Source: Archilochus colubris
Lineage: Eukaryota; Chordata; Aves; Apodiformes; Trochilidae
Assembly: GCA_023079485.1 (NCBI GenBank)
Contig: CM041108.1
Coordinates: forward strand, 3,286,001 to 3,350,000
Length of the DNA stretch: 64,000 bases
Direction: 5' to 3'
Part shown: positions 1 to 12,131 of the stretch, piece by piece
Layout of the letters: every line of letters starts with the position of its first letter
Numbering within the stretch: the first letter of the stretch is position 1
Position numbers and translations under genes: made by a program
The notes under the pieces: model-generated
Database searches by the model: none
What the model was told of the DNA's origin: nothing
Seen by the model: only the letters and a program-made list of their open reading frames with translations

Positions 1-3000
1 AGAGTCCCAAAGACAACCAAAACACAAAAGACAACACAGCAAATCAAATGGAAATGTTCCCTTTTGGTTCCCTTGGTATTTCTGCCCAGGGAATGTGATT
101 AGACTGTCCTTATCTTGGTGGGAACAGTTGTTAGCAATAATGAAATCATCCAGTCCTTTTCTTTTTGAAATCCAGCCACATCCTTTGGCTCCAGGAAACA
201 GGGGCAGTGACATGTGCTGTTCTTCTAACAAGCCACAAGAAAACATATTTCCTTGCAATAAATTCCCTCCCCTCATCTGAAGAGCAAAGCAGAGAGATTT
301 CAAGGACGAGTAAAGTCTCAGCCAAAAGAAGGGACTGAGCTGAACTCCTGTCCATCTGACACTGCTTGTAAAGCTGCTTCTTCACCAGCTGAAGAAGGCT
401 GAATGATGACAGCACTTGTTGTTTTCTCCTCTGACCACACTTGCTCCTTCTGTCTCAGCTCTGATGATGACAGGAATCACTTGTTGGAATCTCCACACCC
501 ACACCAAGTCCATCCAACCCAAAGCCTCCCTGCCAGGAAAACCCAACCTCTGGAGGATGGCCACTCCTCTCCCCAGGTTGGCCAAGAGTTCAGAGATGAC
601 TCAAGCCAAAAGCTCCATGTGTTTCCCCCACCAGAGATCCGTGGCCAGCCTGGAGTTGGGAAGATGCTTTCCAGGTTGTAAAAGCAGCCAAGGGATGTGC
701 TTCATCCTCACCTCATCCTCCTTGGGCTCTTTCCCCACTTGGATTCAAGTCCAGCCCAAGACCCAAACTCCTGCTAAGTGAACTTGGACATCCTGGTGAG
801 TGTGTTGTCACTCAGGCAGCTGACAGACAACGTGACTTAGAGGCTTTGCACCCAAATTAAGCCAGCACCATCCCCCCCGTGCTGTGCTGCCTCCTAATTA
901 GCAGCCTGTGTTTCCCCAGTACTTGGCTGAGTCTCCCCTTCCCTCTGCTCCTCACTTATTCTGTTCACTGAACTAATTGCTGAGTGCCTGCACCCCGGGT
1001 GTCTGCTGCTGGTGGAGAAGATTAGTATTTTTACAGAGGGGGAAAAAAAAATTAGGGAAAAAAAAAAAGAAAAAAGATTGTGTTTTTTTAAAGCAGATGA
1101 AAGGAGAGCCCAAGGAGATGTGCATTTGACTCTCAAACACACTCCTTCAAGTCTCCCTCAGCAGTACTTAAAGGCGTTTCCAAAGCAAGACTTTATGAAT
1201 GCTAAATGAACCCTGTGCCTTGTTCCTCTGCCACAAGAAAAGAAAAAAAAACTTATCTTTTATAGACAACATTTCCTTTCTGGCTGACACTGTGCATCAT
1301 GCGTTGCTGCTACCAGCCCCACTTCAGTGACCTTCAGAAAGTCACAGGGAGATGGGTGCCCCTGTGGGCAGGGGTCAAGGACCCTGGCAGGATCTGAGTA
1401 GCCACGTATTGTTTCACCTGCTGCTTGCCAGAAAGGGCAAGGGAAGAAGAACACAAAAGGGAAAAGCTGAAAGTTTTGCTTTCAGTCACTCTGATCTTGG
1501 ATGCCTCGGCCAAACATGGGATGTAAGGTGAGAAGTATCACCTTCCAAAAAGCTTTCTCAAATGGGATGCAGGGGAAAAGATGAACAAAGGGAGAAGCAG
1601 CAGGAGCCCAGTAAGACAGGAGGAAAAGGGAAAAAAAGTCTTGTTGACCAAGCAGCCTGCAAACCACCTGTACCAACACCTCTGCCTCACCAAGGGATGC
1701 TGCTGGGGTCCCCGTTTGGGTGTCCAGCACCCAAACTCTCCCTGATTTCAGAAAGGACAAAGAACAAGCATGTCAGGGTACCCAGCATCTCAGCAGCTTT
1801 GGCCATCTGGGTCACTTGGTCTGGGCCACACAATTCTCTTGCAACTGGAGCCAAGAGCACTCAGCAGTGCCAGGACTGCCCACTGCTCTCACTGCCAGGC
1901 TGGAGCTCAGACTCACCCTTAGAGAGGATTTTTAGCAGGACCAAGGAGCCTTTCCTACCTGGGAAATGGGGGGAAGTGCATTTAACTTCACTCAAAAGAA
2001 GCTGGGTGGAAGGTGGTTCGTGCTTTTAGGAAAACACCCACCCAAAGGAAATCTTGGGAGATTTAATTAGCAGCTGTCTGTGCCGTTTGAGCTTGTTAGG
2101 TGCTATATAATTGCTAAATATTATTATTATCTCTGCAGGTACAGCAGTTTGTTAGGATAATGATAGTGATTGACACTTCCCTGGCATCTTTCATCCCAAC
2201 CAGATCCCGTCTCACTCTATTATAAAACATTCTCTGCCTTGATTCTCCATATGTCTCCAAACTGTCAACAGGATCATCACTGGCTCCGGGTTGCCAAGAA
2301 GCACAAAGGCACAAAGTGGCTCTTGCAAGTTCACAGGCTGCACACTGAGCAAGGACCAAGCTTTATGCTCAAGAAAACAAGCTGCACTTCTATACATATG
2401 GTGCAGACAGAAATACACAGCCTCTACATCCCATCAACACGGAGCAAAGCTCCAAGAAGGGGTCCTGCAAGCCACCACAGCACCCAAAAACCTCCCCAGT
2501 CCATCCCTGTCCCCCTCTCCTGGCAAGCAGCAGCAGGGAGCATGACCCAACCACAACTTTGAAAAATATCTTCTAGGAACAGCAAAACAGGGGGGCCAGC
2601 AAGTGATTAATTGTAAACTATCAGTCTGGGATAGGTCTCTAAATTCTCATTAAGTCAGGTGCTGAGGCATCATACATTAATCCAGAACATTTCCCCTTCG
2701 GCCCAAACAAATAAATAACTCTTGTATAATTCAGGGAGAACTGGGTGGAGCCATCTCTCCCCCTCTCTCTCTGTCTCTTTCAAACTAACCAGTGAATAAA
2801 ACATCGCCCACAAATCTATTAGGCTAATTTTAAATCCTGACAATTTAGCAGCACTTCAGCAAGATAAGAGCCATTTATTAAAAGCCACAGTTCATTAAGC
2901 CAAATGCTGCTGGTGTATTTACTCAGAGAAATGGGGCTGGGTTCAGCTCTCACCAAGAGCAGACCTCCCCAAAGGAGCAGGAGTGAACCTGTTTTACCCA

Positions 3001-3682
3001 AAAAGAGAGTCCAGCAGGAACCTTCACACACCTGAGAGGTCTTGCTGAGCAATGCATGACCAGGAAGCAAGAGTCAGGGGATGGTTTGCAGGTTTATTAC
3101 CCAGGACTATGAAAAGTAGCATCTCACATGGCTCCATGTGTTGCAGCAAACTTCTGCAAAGCCATGAACCTCCCCACACACACACACACACCAGGGATTC
3201 CTCCTGAAGGGTCCAAAATCAGGATCCGGATGGGACCCACGTCCCTTTGGAGCCATTCCCACTGATGGAGAGCACAGACTGACTTCAGAGAAGGGGTGAC
3301 TGCTTCTGACAGCACGTCAGGAAAGGGCTACTTAAGGAGAGCTGTTGCTTGCCAAAAGCTACCAGATTGCACCTATAGAGCTTTCCTTCCTCCAAGCTGC
3401 CACCTGACATCTCTGCTAAGCCCCTTCTGCTGTGCCCTTGCGTTGGCACCCAGAGGGGCTGGGGCTGTGACGATGACAACTGGGACACAGGAAAAGGGCT
3501 CGGGGGTTTCTGCTTCCAGGGAGGCAGCAGGAAAGAAAAAGGAGGTGGAATGGCTGATTTTTGTTAGCCTTCACAAGGGATGTTTGATTCTCCCCCCAAA
3601 GCAAGATGCCAAGGGGATGCAAGAGCCACAATAATCCTGGGAATCCAAGCTTACACAGGAGCCCACCTTAGTTAGCTCAGCC
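1..3682. other. Unique intronic DNA, no gene seen
   Basis: No supported exon or transposon. It contains an A-rich tract at 1041-1077, an AT-rich block at 2040-2170, a CT-rich tract at 2755-2780 and a short CA repeat at 3177-3191. Reading frames here are short and lack any recognisable domain. Confidence 0.6.
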
Positions 3683-3740
3683 AAGGGTTGGACTCGATGA
3701 TCTCTGAGGTCCCTTCCAACCCAGCCAATTCTATGATTCT
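3683..3740 (+). mobile_element. CR1 3'-end fragment
   Basis: About 58 bases match the extreme 3' end of avian CR1 in the sense orientation: GGTTGGACTCGATGATCTC, then the CCTTCCAACCCAGCCAATTC box, ending in ATTCTATGATTCT. It is severely 5'-truncated and has no coding content. Confidence 0.85.
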
Positions 3741-4139
3741 AAGAGGTGCCAGAGCACAACCTGGCAGAGCACAGGTGGCCCTCTCAAGCTCTGTGCCAGC
3801 CTGGATGAGCTTATTTCCCTCTGGGAACTGGGTGCTGCCTGGTTCCCAGCAGCACAGGGGACTCTGCAGGTAGGGAGCAATCACAAGGGGCTCAGAGGTA
3901 CCTGAGGGATGGAGGCAGGAGGGAAGGAGCTGTGCCAGCATCCTTTAAAGGAGCAGGAGGCAGAGGGCAGTGAAAAAATCCCATCTGGCAGAGTTTGTGA
4001 ATGTAATTCATTCCAGCAGGAGACATCCAAGAGACTTTATCAAGTGCAATTGTCCCACTGAGCCTTTCACCTGCACACACTTGCAAGACAGTCTGGAGTC
4101 ACTACAGAGTTTCCCTTTACAGTCAGAGCTGAAAGGAGC

Positions 4140-4330
4140 ATTATAAAGGTGAATTAACATTTAAAAAGAATGTAAAAAACCCAGAACTGTTCTAATGATG
4201 ATTAATGGGAAGCTATAAGGGAGGCCGTGACCTCCTAGTGTCATTAAATGGATTGGCAGGTTTCTGAGCATTAATTATAAATAGCCACAGGAGTTGGAGT
4301 GCTTAGCAGAATGATGATAAATCCATGACA
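4140..4330. other. Candidate conserved noncoding element
   Basis: A repeat-free block, AT-rich relative to its neighbours, with homeodomain-like cores (ATTAATGG, ATTAAATGG) and a MEF2-like TTATAAATAG inside ATTAATTATAAATAGCC. This composition is typical of conserved enhancers in long introns of neural genes. No alignment could be made, so conservation is only a guess. Confidence 0.25.
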
Positions 4331-5639
4331 CGGGAGGAGGGACAAGGAGTCAGGAGCACAGGGGAACACACGTGCCTGTGTGTGCCTGCACATGGCTCAG
4401 TGTGCAAGGAAATGTGGCTGTGCTGGTGTGTTACAAGAAAGAGAAATTAAAAAAATAAATAAATTGTGGAATGAGCCCATCTGAGAATGCTTCTGTGTTT
4501 GGGTGGATACAGGGATGAAGATGGAGGGAGAAATGGGTAAATGATAAATTAGGCCCTGGCAGTCAATCACATTTTCTAAATGTTTTATATCCCAAAAGCT
4601 ATAAAAGCAATATTCCTTTCTGGCCTTATTGGAGCCATTTCTGTAAGGCAATCACATCTGTTTCCTTGGGGATTTGAGCTGAACTGTGCCTTGGCTTTTT
4701 TTTTTCCCCCCCTTTTTTTTTTCCCCCTCCCCTTTCTATTTACTCTCTAGCCTGCTACCAAAGAAGGGTCAGAGCATGCATACAAATAGGGAGAAGGACT
4801 GAAAAACAAACAACCCCCAACCAGTGGCCAGCAGTGATGAACAGACAAGAAGAGGCTGCAAACTTCTCCACATCCCCCAGCCCATTAGCAAAGAAATGGC
4901 TGCAATAATCAGGAGCCCGCCAGGATTTTGAACCACTCAGCTCTTATGGTTAATGTTGCCTTAGATTTAATGTGTTAAATATTCCACAATTGCATTGATA
5001 CGTTGGAAATCTGCATCCCAGGGCATCTGATGTGCTGATCCACCCAGCCTGCCTGCTATTTGTGAGGCCATACCTGCTTTTCCAAGAGCCCTTGGAGAGC
5101 TGCTCACCAATAAAAGCCCCAAATCTCTCTCCCCATACCACGGGGACCCAGAACCACAGCCACAAAGGTCTGTCTGCCCTACCCTGACTTTCCACAGGGG
5201 TATGGAAAGAGGATTTCATTGCAAAGGGAGTAACAGCAAAGTGTCAGGACCTTGGGATCCTGGGGCTGAACAAACACAGGGATGAATAAGTGAGGAGCTC
5301 AGGTCCTCCCAGCGAACCTCATCGAGTGCAGAGGGTGAAGGCCTCTCCTGCTGCCAATTAGGGGAATAAAAAGCTCTGGATGAGATGGCAAAGGGGCAGC
5401 CCCATGCCTGGGTACCCCAAACTTTACCCCTTAGCTCTCAAGGGGGAGCCTGGATGCTCCCAGACCCAGTACAGCTCTTTGCACTGACAGCCACACTGCA
5501 TCCCCCATCCTGGGACAGCCCAAGGCCACGGGACAGTTCCTTTGGGATTGGGATCTCCAGCACTTCTGCAAACTGCTGCTTTGGCTCCTGCCTGCTCTAT
5601 GGGGAAGCAAAACCCTGAGCCAAAACCCCCTCCCACCAG

Positions 5640-5930
5640 CACTAAAACTATTCCTGTTTCTATTTCAAGTACAATTACTTTGCAGGGCTCTTCCAGGGGG
5701 AAGCATTATTTCAACTGATTGGAAAACGGTGGCGAAGGAAGAGCTTCTCCATACAATTTTCTTCATATCCTATTAGTTGCAATACAATTACAGTGAATGC
5801 ATCAATTCTTAGTCCCAGCAGCTCCTGGAAAGAGCCACCTATTAAAAGCTGGCTTATTAATGGAATTGTACATCCAGGATTAATCGGGCCGTGTTGGCCA
5901 TTTCCATTTCTCACTCCACAAGTGCTTTTG
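5640..5930. other. Candidate conserved noncoding element
   Basis: AT-rich, non-repetitive block with several homeobox-type sites. These include GATTAATC (an inverted TAATC pair at about 5878-5886), TTATTAATGGAATTG and repeated TACAATTAC/TACAATTTTC motifs. No coding potential was seen. The call rests on composition only. Confidence 0.25.
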
Positions 5931-6256
5931 TTTGCTTAATAGGCTGAAGTAACTTGAGAATGACACAACTTAGAGCTTCCCCCATTTGCTGTGCACATCT
6001 CCAGCAAATTTAATAGCACTTTCCTTTCCTGCACTGCTCTGGGATAAAACCTGGCACATGGCACGAAGCAAATCCACGCAGCAGGGTAGGGAAAGGGAGA
6101 AGAGGGTTTTTTCTCCAATCGAGGGGAGACCTCTGATAGATTTAAGGTTTTAAACCTCACTGAAGTTTGCAATACAAAAAAAAACAACTGCCAAAGCAAG
6201 GCAGATGGATGAGAGCCAGCCTACCATTGCAACACCATCTCCCCAGCACTTCAAAA

Positions 6257-7058
6257 ATCATAGAATCCTAGAATTGGCTGGGTTGGAAGGGACCTCAGAG
6301 CTCATCAAGTCCAACCCTTGATCCACTCCCCCCGTGGTTCCCAGCCCATGGCACTCAGTGCCACATCCAGGCTCTTTGGAAAGATCTCCAGACACGGAGA
6401 ATCCACTCCTTCCCTGGGCAGCCCATTCCAATGCCTGATCACCCTCTCCAGAAAGAAATTCCTTCTCATCTCCAACCTAAACCTCCCCTGGCACAACTTG
6501 AGACCCTGCCCTCTTGTCTTGCTGAGAGTTGCCTGGGAAAAGAGCCCAACCCCCCCCTGGCTCCAACCTCCTTTCAGAATCATAGAATCATAGAATCATA
6601 GAATTGGCTGGGTTGGAAGGGACCTCAGAGATCATCGAGTCCAACCCTTGAACCACCGTTGCGGTTGCTAGACCATGGCACTGAGTGCCACATCCAGTCT
6701 TTTTTTAAATGTCTCCAGGGACGGAGAATCCACCACTTCAGTAGGCAGCCCATTCCAATGACGGATCACTCTTTCCGTAAAGAAATTCTTTCTAATATCT
6801 AACCTAAACTTCCCCTGGCACAACTTAAGTCCATGCCCTCTTGTCTTGTTGAAAGTCGTTTGGTAAAAGAGCCCAACCCCAGGGAGTTGCAGAGAGTGAT
6901 GAGGTCTCCCCTGAGCCTCCTCTCCTCCAGCCTCAACACCCCCAGCTCCCTCAGCCTCTCCTCATAGGATCTGTGCTCCAGTCCCTTCACCAGCCCAGTT
7001 GCCTCCTTTGGACCTGCTCCAGCACCTCAATCTCCTTCCTGAGCTGAGGGGCCCAGAA
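6257..7058 (-). mobile_element. CR1 fragment (older subfamily), split by a nested CR1
   Basis: An antisense CR1. Its 3' end starts at 6257 with the tail ATCATAGAATCCTAGAATTG. It runs to CCTCCTTTCAG at 6577 and resumes at 6881 with GGGAGTTGCAGAGAGTGATG, ending about 7058. Copies at 54711 and 63666 show these two parts adjoining directly. It encodes only the degraded C-terminal end of the reverse transcriptase ORF ([16 protein letters not shown] region). It is 5'-truncated. Confidence 0.88.
6578..6880 (-). mobile_element. CR1 fragment nested in an older CR1
   Basis: Begins with three ATCATAGA tail repeats directly after CTTTCAG and ends at GAGCCCAACCCC. It has the diagnostic GCTAGACCATGGCACTGAG 3' region also seen at 34063, 45512 and 56935, not the ACTCCCCCCGTGG region of the host copy. 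It lies in the same orientation as its host. About 300 bases remain, with no intact frame. Confidence 0.85.
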
Positions 7059-8192
7059 TAAGCCTCCAGACACCCCAAAAAGCATCACACACCCCTCCAG
7101 CTCTCTATTAGAAGCCCCCCCAGATCACAACTGTGGGACACCAGCCCTATTCCCAGGCTGTCTCCCAGCTCAGACACTCCTCTGGCAGCCAAGCCATTGC
7201 ATGTTGAAGCATGGTAATACAGTATGACTTTTCCCTTTAATGGAATTTTTCTAGCCCACTAGGAAAAAAAAAAAAAAGACTCCATTAGCCATACTACAAA
7301 GGCTCCTACTTATTAGTATTTTAGAACAGCGGCAAAAACATTTCTTGAATCTAATTATTGCTGACAAATATGAAAATTGAAATCAAAGTTAAATTTTCAG
7401 CTACAGTGCCTCATACGGCAGCAGCTCGCCAGCTCCCAACTATTGCATCAACACATTTATTCTGCTGAGAAGGCTGCAGAGATTGGGGCCCCCCCTACCC
7501 CCCCCCATCCCACCCCTCCATCTTCAGAGCCATTAACTCTGACATATTCATCTCAACAACCAATGCCATGTAACCAACTTCATGTTTACCACTCACACAC
7601 AGCTGAGAGATAGGAGCCAGGCTTGCATGTGCTGAAGATGGGAATAGGTTTGTTGGCTTTGGTTTTGTTTTTTTTTTTTTAATTTACTTTTATTTATTTC
7701 CAACTTAGCTCTTTCCCACTCCTTTCCAGCCTGATTGAAAAAAAAAAAAAAAAGAGTCACTGGGTGATTTGAAATTCCTCGAGATGGAGGATCTGGAAGG
7801 GAGGGGAGAGTGGAGAAGGTGGGGGGGGAGGAAAAAAAAAAAAAAAAAAGCCTCGTCAACATATTTCCTTTCTCCTACCTCCCCCCAACACACTGTAAAA
7901 ATCAATCCCCTTTGTCATTTTGCTCTGCTTGTGTGAATGTTTAATGGCTGTCGAGGGAGATAATGATTGCTGCTAGGAAATTCATTTCAGATTTGCTATT
8001 TATAAAGTACTTGGTGCTCAGGTGGGAAATTAACATAAGGAAGGGGGGAAAGGGACCGAAGCAGGGAAAAAAAATAAATAAAAAAAAAGGCAGCAGGAGA
8101 GGAGGGATGGGATGCTTCAGGGCTGACTGGAAGGACCAGCACCCCAAAGAGGATTTGCATCTCTTCTCCTCTCTCCTAAGACAGAGGAAAAA
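7059..8192. other. Unique intronic DNA with homopolymer tracts
   Basis: No gene. It has A runs near 7262-7277, 7739-7754 and 7833-7849, a C-rich run at 7489-7517, a T run near 7667-7680 and an A-rich tract at 8067-8089. The 7190-7400 part is AT-rich and repeat-free. Confidence 0.55.
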
Positions 8193-9085
8193 GCTTGCAC
8201 AGAGCAGAGACATCCACACTGGGGACACCTGGGTGCTCCCAAACACTTCCAACCCCTTCCCAGTGTGCAAGGGATGCAGAGGCAGCACCGTCAGCCAAGA
8301 TCCTGGTTGTGATGTCCCATAAAACCTGACCACCACCCACGGCCTGTGCCAAGGCTTGCATATGGCAGGGACATCCACACTGGGGACACCTGGGTGCTCC
8401 CAAACACTTCCAACCCCTTCCCAGTGTGCAAGGGATGCAGAGGCAGCACTGTCAGCCAAGATCTTGGTGGTGATGTCCCAGAAAACCTGACCACCACCCA
8501 CGGGCTGTGCCAAGGCTTGAACAGAGCAGAGACATCCACATTGGGGACACCTGGGTGCTCCCAAGCACCTCCAACCCCTCCCCAGTGTGCAAGGGATGCA
8601 GAGGCAGCACCGTCCGCCAAGCTCCTGGTGGTGATGTCCCAGAAATCCTGGGGCAGCACCCCAGCTCCCTCTCCAGCTTCCCAGTGTGCAAGGGATGCAG
8701 AGGCAGCACTGTCAGCCAAGATCCTGGTGGTGATGTCCCAAAAATCCTGATCACCACTCATGGGCTGTGCCAAGGCTTGCACAGAGCAGAGACATCCACA
8801 CTGGGGACACCTGGGTGCTCCCAAACACTTCCAACCCCTTCCCAGTGTGCAAGGGATGCAGAGGCAGGACTGTCAGCCAAGATCCTGGTGGTGATGTCCC
8901 AAAAATCCTGATCACCACCCACGGGCTGTGCCAAGGCTTGAACAGAGCAGAGACATCCACACTGGGGACACCTGGGTGCTCCCAAGCACCTCCAGCTTCC
9001 CAGTGTGCAAGGGATGCAGAGGCAGCACCGTCCGCCAAGCTCCTGGTGGTGATGTCCCAAAAATCCTGGGCCTGCACCCCAGCTC
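8193..9085. repeat. 161-bp minisatellite
   Basis: Units start GCTTG(C/A)A at 8193, 8354, 8515, 8775 and 8936. The spacing is 161, 161, 260 and 161 bases, so the third step holds one full unit plus a truncated one of about 99 bases. Each unit contains CATCCACACTGGGGACACC and CCCAGTGTGCAAGGGATGC. Similarity between units is high. Several overlapping frames of about 100-200 codons run through the array on both strands. They reflect the repeat, since the period is not a multiple of three and frames shift between units. Confidence 0.93.
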
Positions 9086-11233
9086 TCTCACCCCAGAGCC
9101 TCTAAATTCTCCTCCTAAATTCCCCCCCCCTTCCCAGGGAACCCAACAACCTGCAGAAAGGGGTTGGATTGTTTGCATCCCAGGGAATTCCTGTCTGTGG
9201 AGCAGCCAGAGCCCGTTCAGCCAGCGGGACTGCACGGTGCCATTGAGTTGCTAATTCTGTGTCTCAGAAGTTGCTTTTCACTTTCTGATTTTTCAATAAT
9301 AGGCTTGGTATGAATCCCTTAAGCTTCTGAAATAAGCTGAAAACTGCTTTTCCAGTCATTTACATAAACACAAGTGGATCAGAAGGAATAATCATAGTTT
9401 ATGCATTATTTGGGGGCTTTGGAGCTGGCTGCTAATGTGAAGTCAGGTTTTGAAGCCCAAAACATACAATAGGAAGCACTGAGGTCCAGAAAAGCACCAC
9501 AAAAGGTAAACAATAAATAATACACATTTTTAAATGTTGTCTTCAGTGACAGACAGCTTTGGCTTCACCACTACCTCGGCCTCCAGTGGATCCCACTCCC
9601 TGCCAGCCTTGTTCCAGAAAGGGCTTCATTAAGAGAGATGTCACTCATGCTAAATCCAAACTCACCTCTTGCCAACCAGCCCTGCCACACTCCCTCATCT
9701 TGGCCAGCTATCAAAAACCCCAGTGCTGGCTTTGGGGATTGACTTTGCAAGGAAAAAAAAAAATATAGTTTAATGCAGGCACCCTCTGATCTACGGATAC
9801 CATCTGTCCTGCAGAAATGGAATAAAGCTAAAAACCAACCAAACCAACCCAGGAACTTAGTGCTATTCACCAGATAACTCCTACAAGGGGAGGGGAAAAA
9901 AGAAACCCATTGCAAGGACAAGATAATATTACAGTATTAATGAACCTTGCTTCACTTCAAGTGCTTGTCATGCTTCCAACAAGGCGGGTCAGATTTGGCT
10001 TTCCAACCAGTTCTTTAAATCAAGGGCTCCGTTTCTGGCAAAATCAAAACATTAGCAGAGGATCTGTTTTGAAGAAATAACAATAAAAAATGTAACAAGG
10101 CTGGAGACTCCAGGCTCTTTTGATACCACGGGAGTGCAGCCTTCCAATCTCTTTTTTTCTGTTTGAAATCACTGCACAACTTTGCACAAAAAGCTTCTGC
10201 CAGCTCCGAAATCAGAACAAAAAAATACTTCAAAATCAGCGCCTATTTCCCCCAGAATTTACTTTCACTGGGAATTTGTCAATGTTCTGCTTTATTCCAT
10301 TTTGGAATAAAACAAAACCCACTCTTAGCTTCTAATAGTACACTCTTTCCTGGGGCTTTTCCTACTTCTTTGCTGCTGTCTCCCATTGCAGTCACAGAAG
10401 ATGCCAACCAGCCACAGAGCATTTGTGGTTTCACCAACTTCTTTTCCAAGCTAAATCAAGGTTTCCCCATGCTCAGTGATGTACAATTACCTAGCAGGGG
10501 AAAAGACCCCATTTTCAAGGCAAATCTAGGTTAGCAACCAGAAAAAAAGGGGGAAAAGAAGGCTGGTATCCTCCTGGAGCACACGAGTGAGGAAGGACCA
10601 TGCAACGAGGGCGAATTGCTGCAGGATGAGCAGAGGAGGTGAGCACAGGACCCATGTCCAGGCTCACAGCAGCTTTTCCTGCTCCTTCCCTGCCAGCCAG
10701 ATCCAAAATTAAGCACTGGGCATGAACCACAGATCCCTAGATGGAGAGAGGTGCCCACACACAAGGTGCTAAGCATCTCTGCACCCCACTGGGGTCCACC
10801 CACCTCCAGAAGGTCCTTAGGGCTGGAGCAGGATTTTTTCAGCTTGACAGCAGCTCCATCCCTGTCCTTGTCCCTGGGGAGGATGCCATGCCAGGTTCCA
10901 TCACCCCCTCCCCAGTGCTTTAAAGAGACTACTCCAAGCTCCAGGAATTTCTGCACGCCGAATCCTTGGAATCCTGGCTTCTCTGCATGGCTGCTGCAAC
11001 GATTCCAGGCTCCTGGGCTGCAGGAAACCCTGCTCTGAGGGCCTTGCTCAGCTTCCCCTGATTAGTAAGCAAAGCATGTGGGAGGTGGAGGAGTCAGAAG
11101 AAGGGAAATCACAGGGGGAGGATGCCAAGAACCAAACGTTGCCTTTAGTGGGAACAATCAATGGGAAAAAGGGGTCAAAGGGTCGATTAATTTACAACAG
11201 CTTTCAGCACTGGACATATTAACTGTAGCACAT
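9086..11233. other. Unique intronic DNA, no gene seen
   Basis: Contains an AT-rich block at 9240-9560 and another at 9920-10350, with short A runs near 9751-9762. No splice-flanked coding segment or transposon was recognised. Confidence 0.55.
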
Positions 11234-12131
11234 CAAAAATCCATGATAACCTCCTTCTTGGGGGCAGATAAGAGAGCATGGGGAAGGCAGCATCTCTGAC
11301 TTTATTATTATGATGATTATTATTAGCCAGGAGCAAGGTGTGTGCTTGGGGAAGGTGGGAGGTGGCCACCTGTGCCAGGCTAGTAGCCACTGCTCCGAAG
11401 ATGCTGGGAGCATGGGGTGTGTGAACCCTGAGGATTCACCAGCACCTCCAAAATGGTGTCCCAGGCCCCAGGGATGCAGTGACCCCTTGCAAGACTTTTT
11501 TTTTTTTAAGCTACTAAAGGCATAAAAAGCCCACATGTGGAGGATGCTGCCTGAAGATGGGAGACAGCAGCATGGCTTGGACTCCCACTACAGAATCCCC
11601 AAACCTGGCACCTCACTCACTGGAAACTCCATTTCCAAGCCTTTGCCATGAATATCTGAGAAAATCCATGAAAAAATCCATGGTAACCTCTTTCTTGGGG
11701 GCAGATAACAGAGCATGAGGAAGGCAGCATCTCTAACTTTATTATTATTATTATTATTATTAGCCAGGAGCAAGGTGTGTGCTTGGGGAAGGTGGGAGGT
11801 GGCCACTTGTGCCAGGCTAGTAGCCACTGCTCCGAAGATGCTGGGAGCATGGGGTGTGTGAGCCCTGAGGATTCACCAGGACCTCCAAAATGGTGCCCCA
11901 GGCCCCAGGGATGCAGTGACAAAGAGATCACCCTCTGCAAGACTTATTTTTTTTTGCTACTAAAGGGTTTTTTTAAAGTTACTAAAGGCTTTTAGATGGA
12001 AAATCCCACATGTGGAGGTGGAAGATGCTGCCTGAAGTTGGGAGACAGCAGCATGGCTGGACAGAATCCCCAAACCTGGCACCTCACTCACTGGAAACTC
12101 AATTTCCAAGCCTTTGCCATGGATATCTGAG
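11234..12131. repeat. Tandem duplication, about 438-bp period, carrying ATT microsatellites
   Basis: The segment from AAAAATCCATG at 11234 is repeated from 11672, sharing CTTGGGGGCAGATAA, GGAGCAAGGTGTGTGCTTGG and CTGGCACCTCACTCACTGG. Copy two is slightly longer, with extra bases before and after its poly-T run near 11943-11980. An (ATT)n tract is interrupted in copy one (11301-11323) and uninterrupted in copy two (11739-11763). Confidence 0.92.

Larger units (their letters stand above)
3741..6256. other. Unique intronic DNA with AT-rich blocks
   Basis: No exon supported. A T/C homopolymer tract lies at 4689-4735. Two AT-rich, repeat-free blocks (4140-4330 and 5640-5930) look like possible conserved noncoding elements and are listed separately. 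Confidence 0.55.

Noticed and set aside
8193..9085. CRISPR-like array
   Set aside because: Units are contiguous 161-mers without short direct repeats separated by unique spacers, and the genome is eukaryotic.
7941..9254. Overlapping frames of 100-207 codons on both strands
   Set aside because: They follow the 161-bp minisatellite and shift frame from unit to unit.
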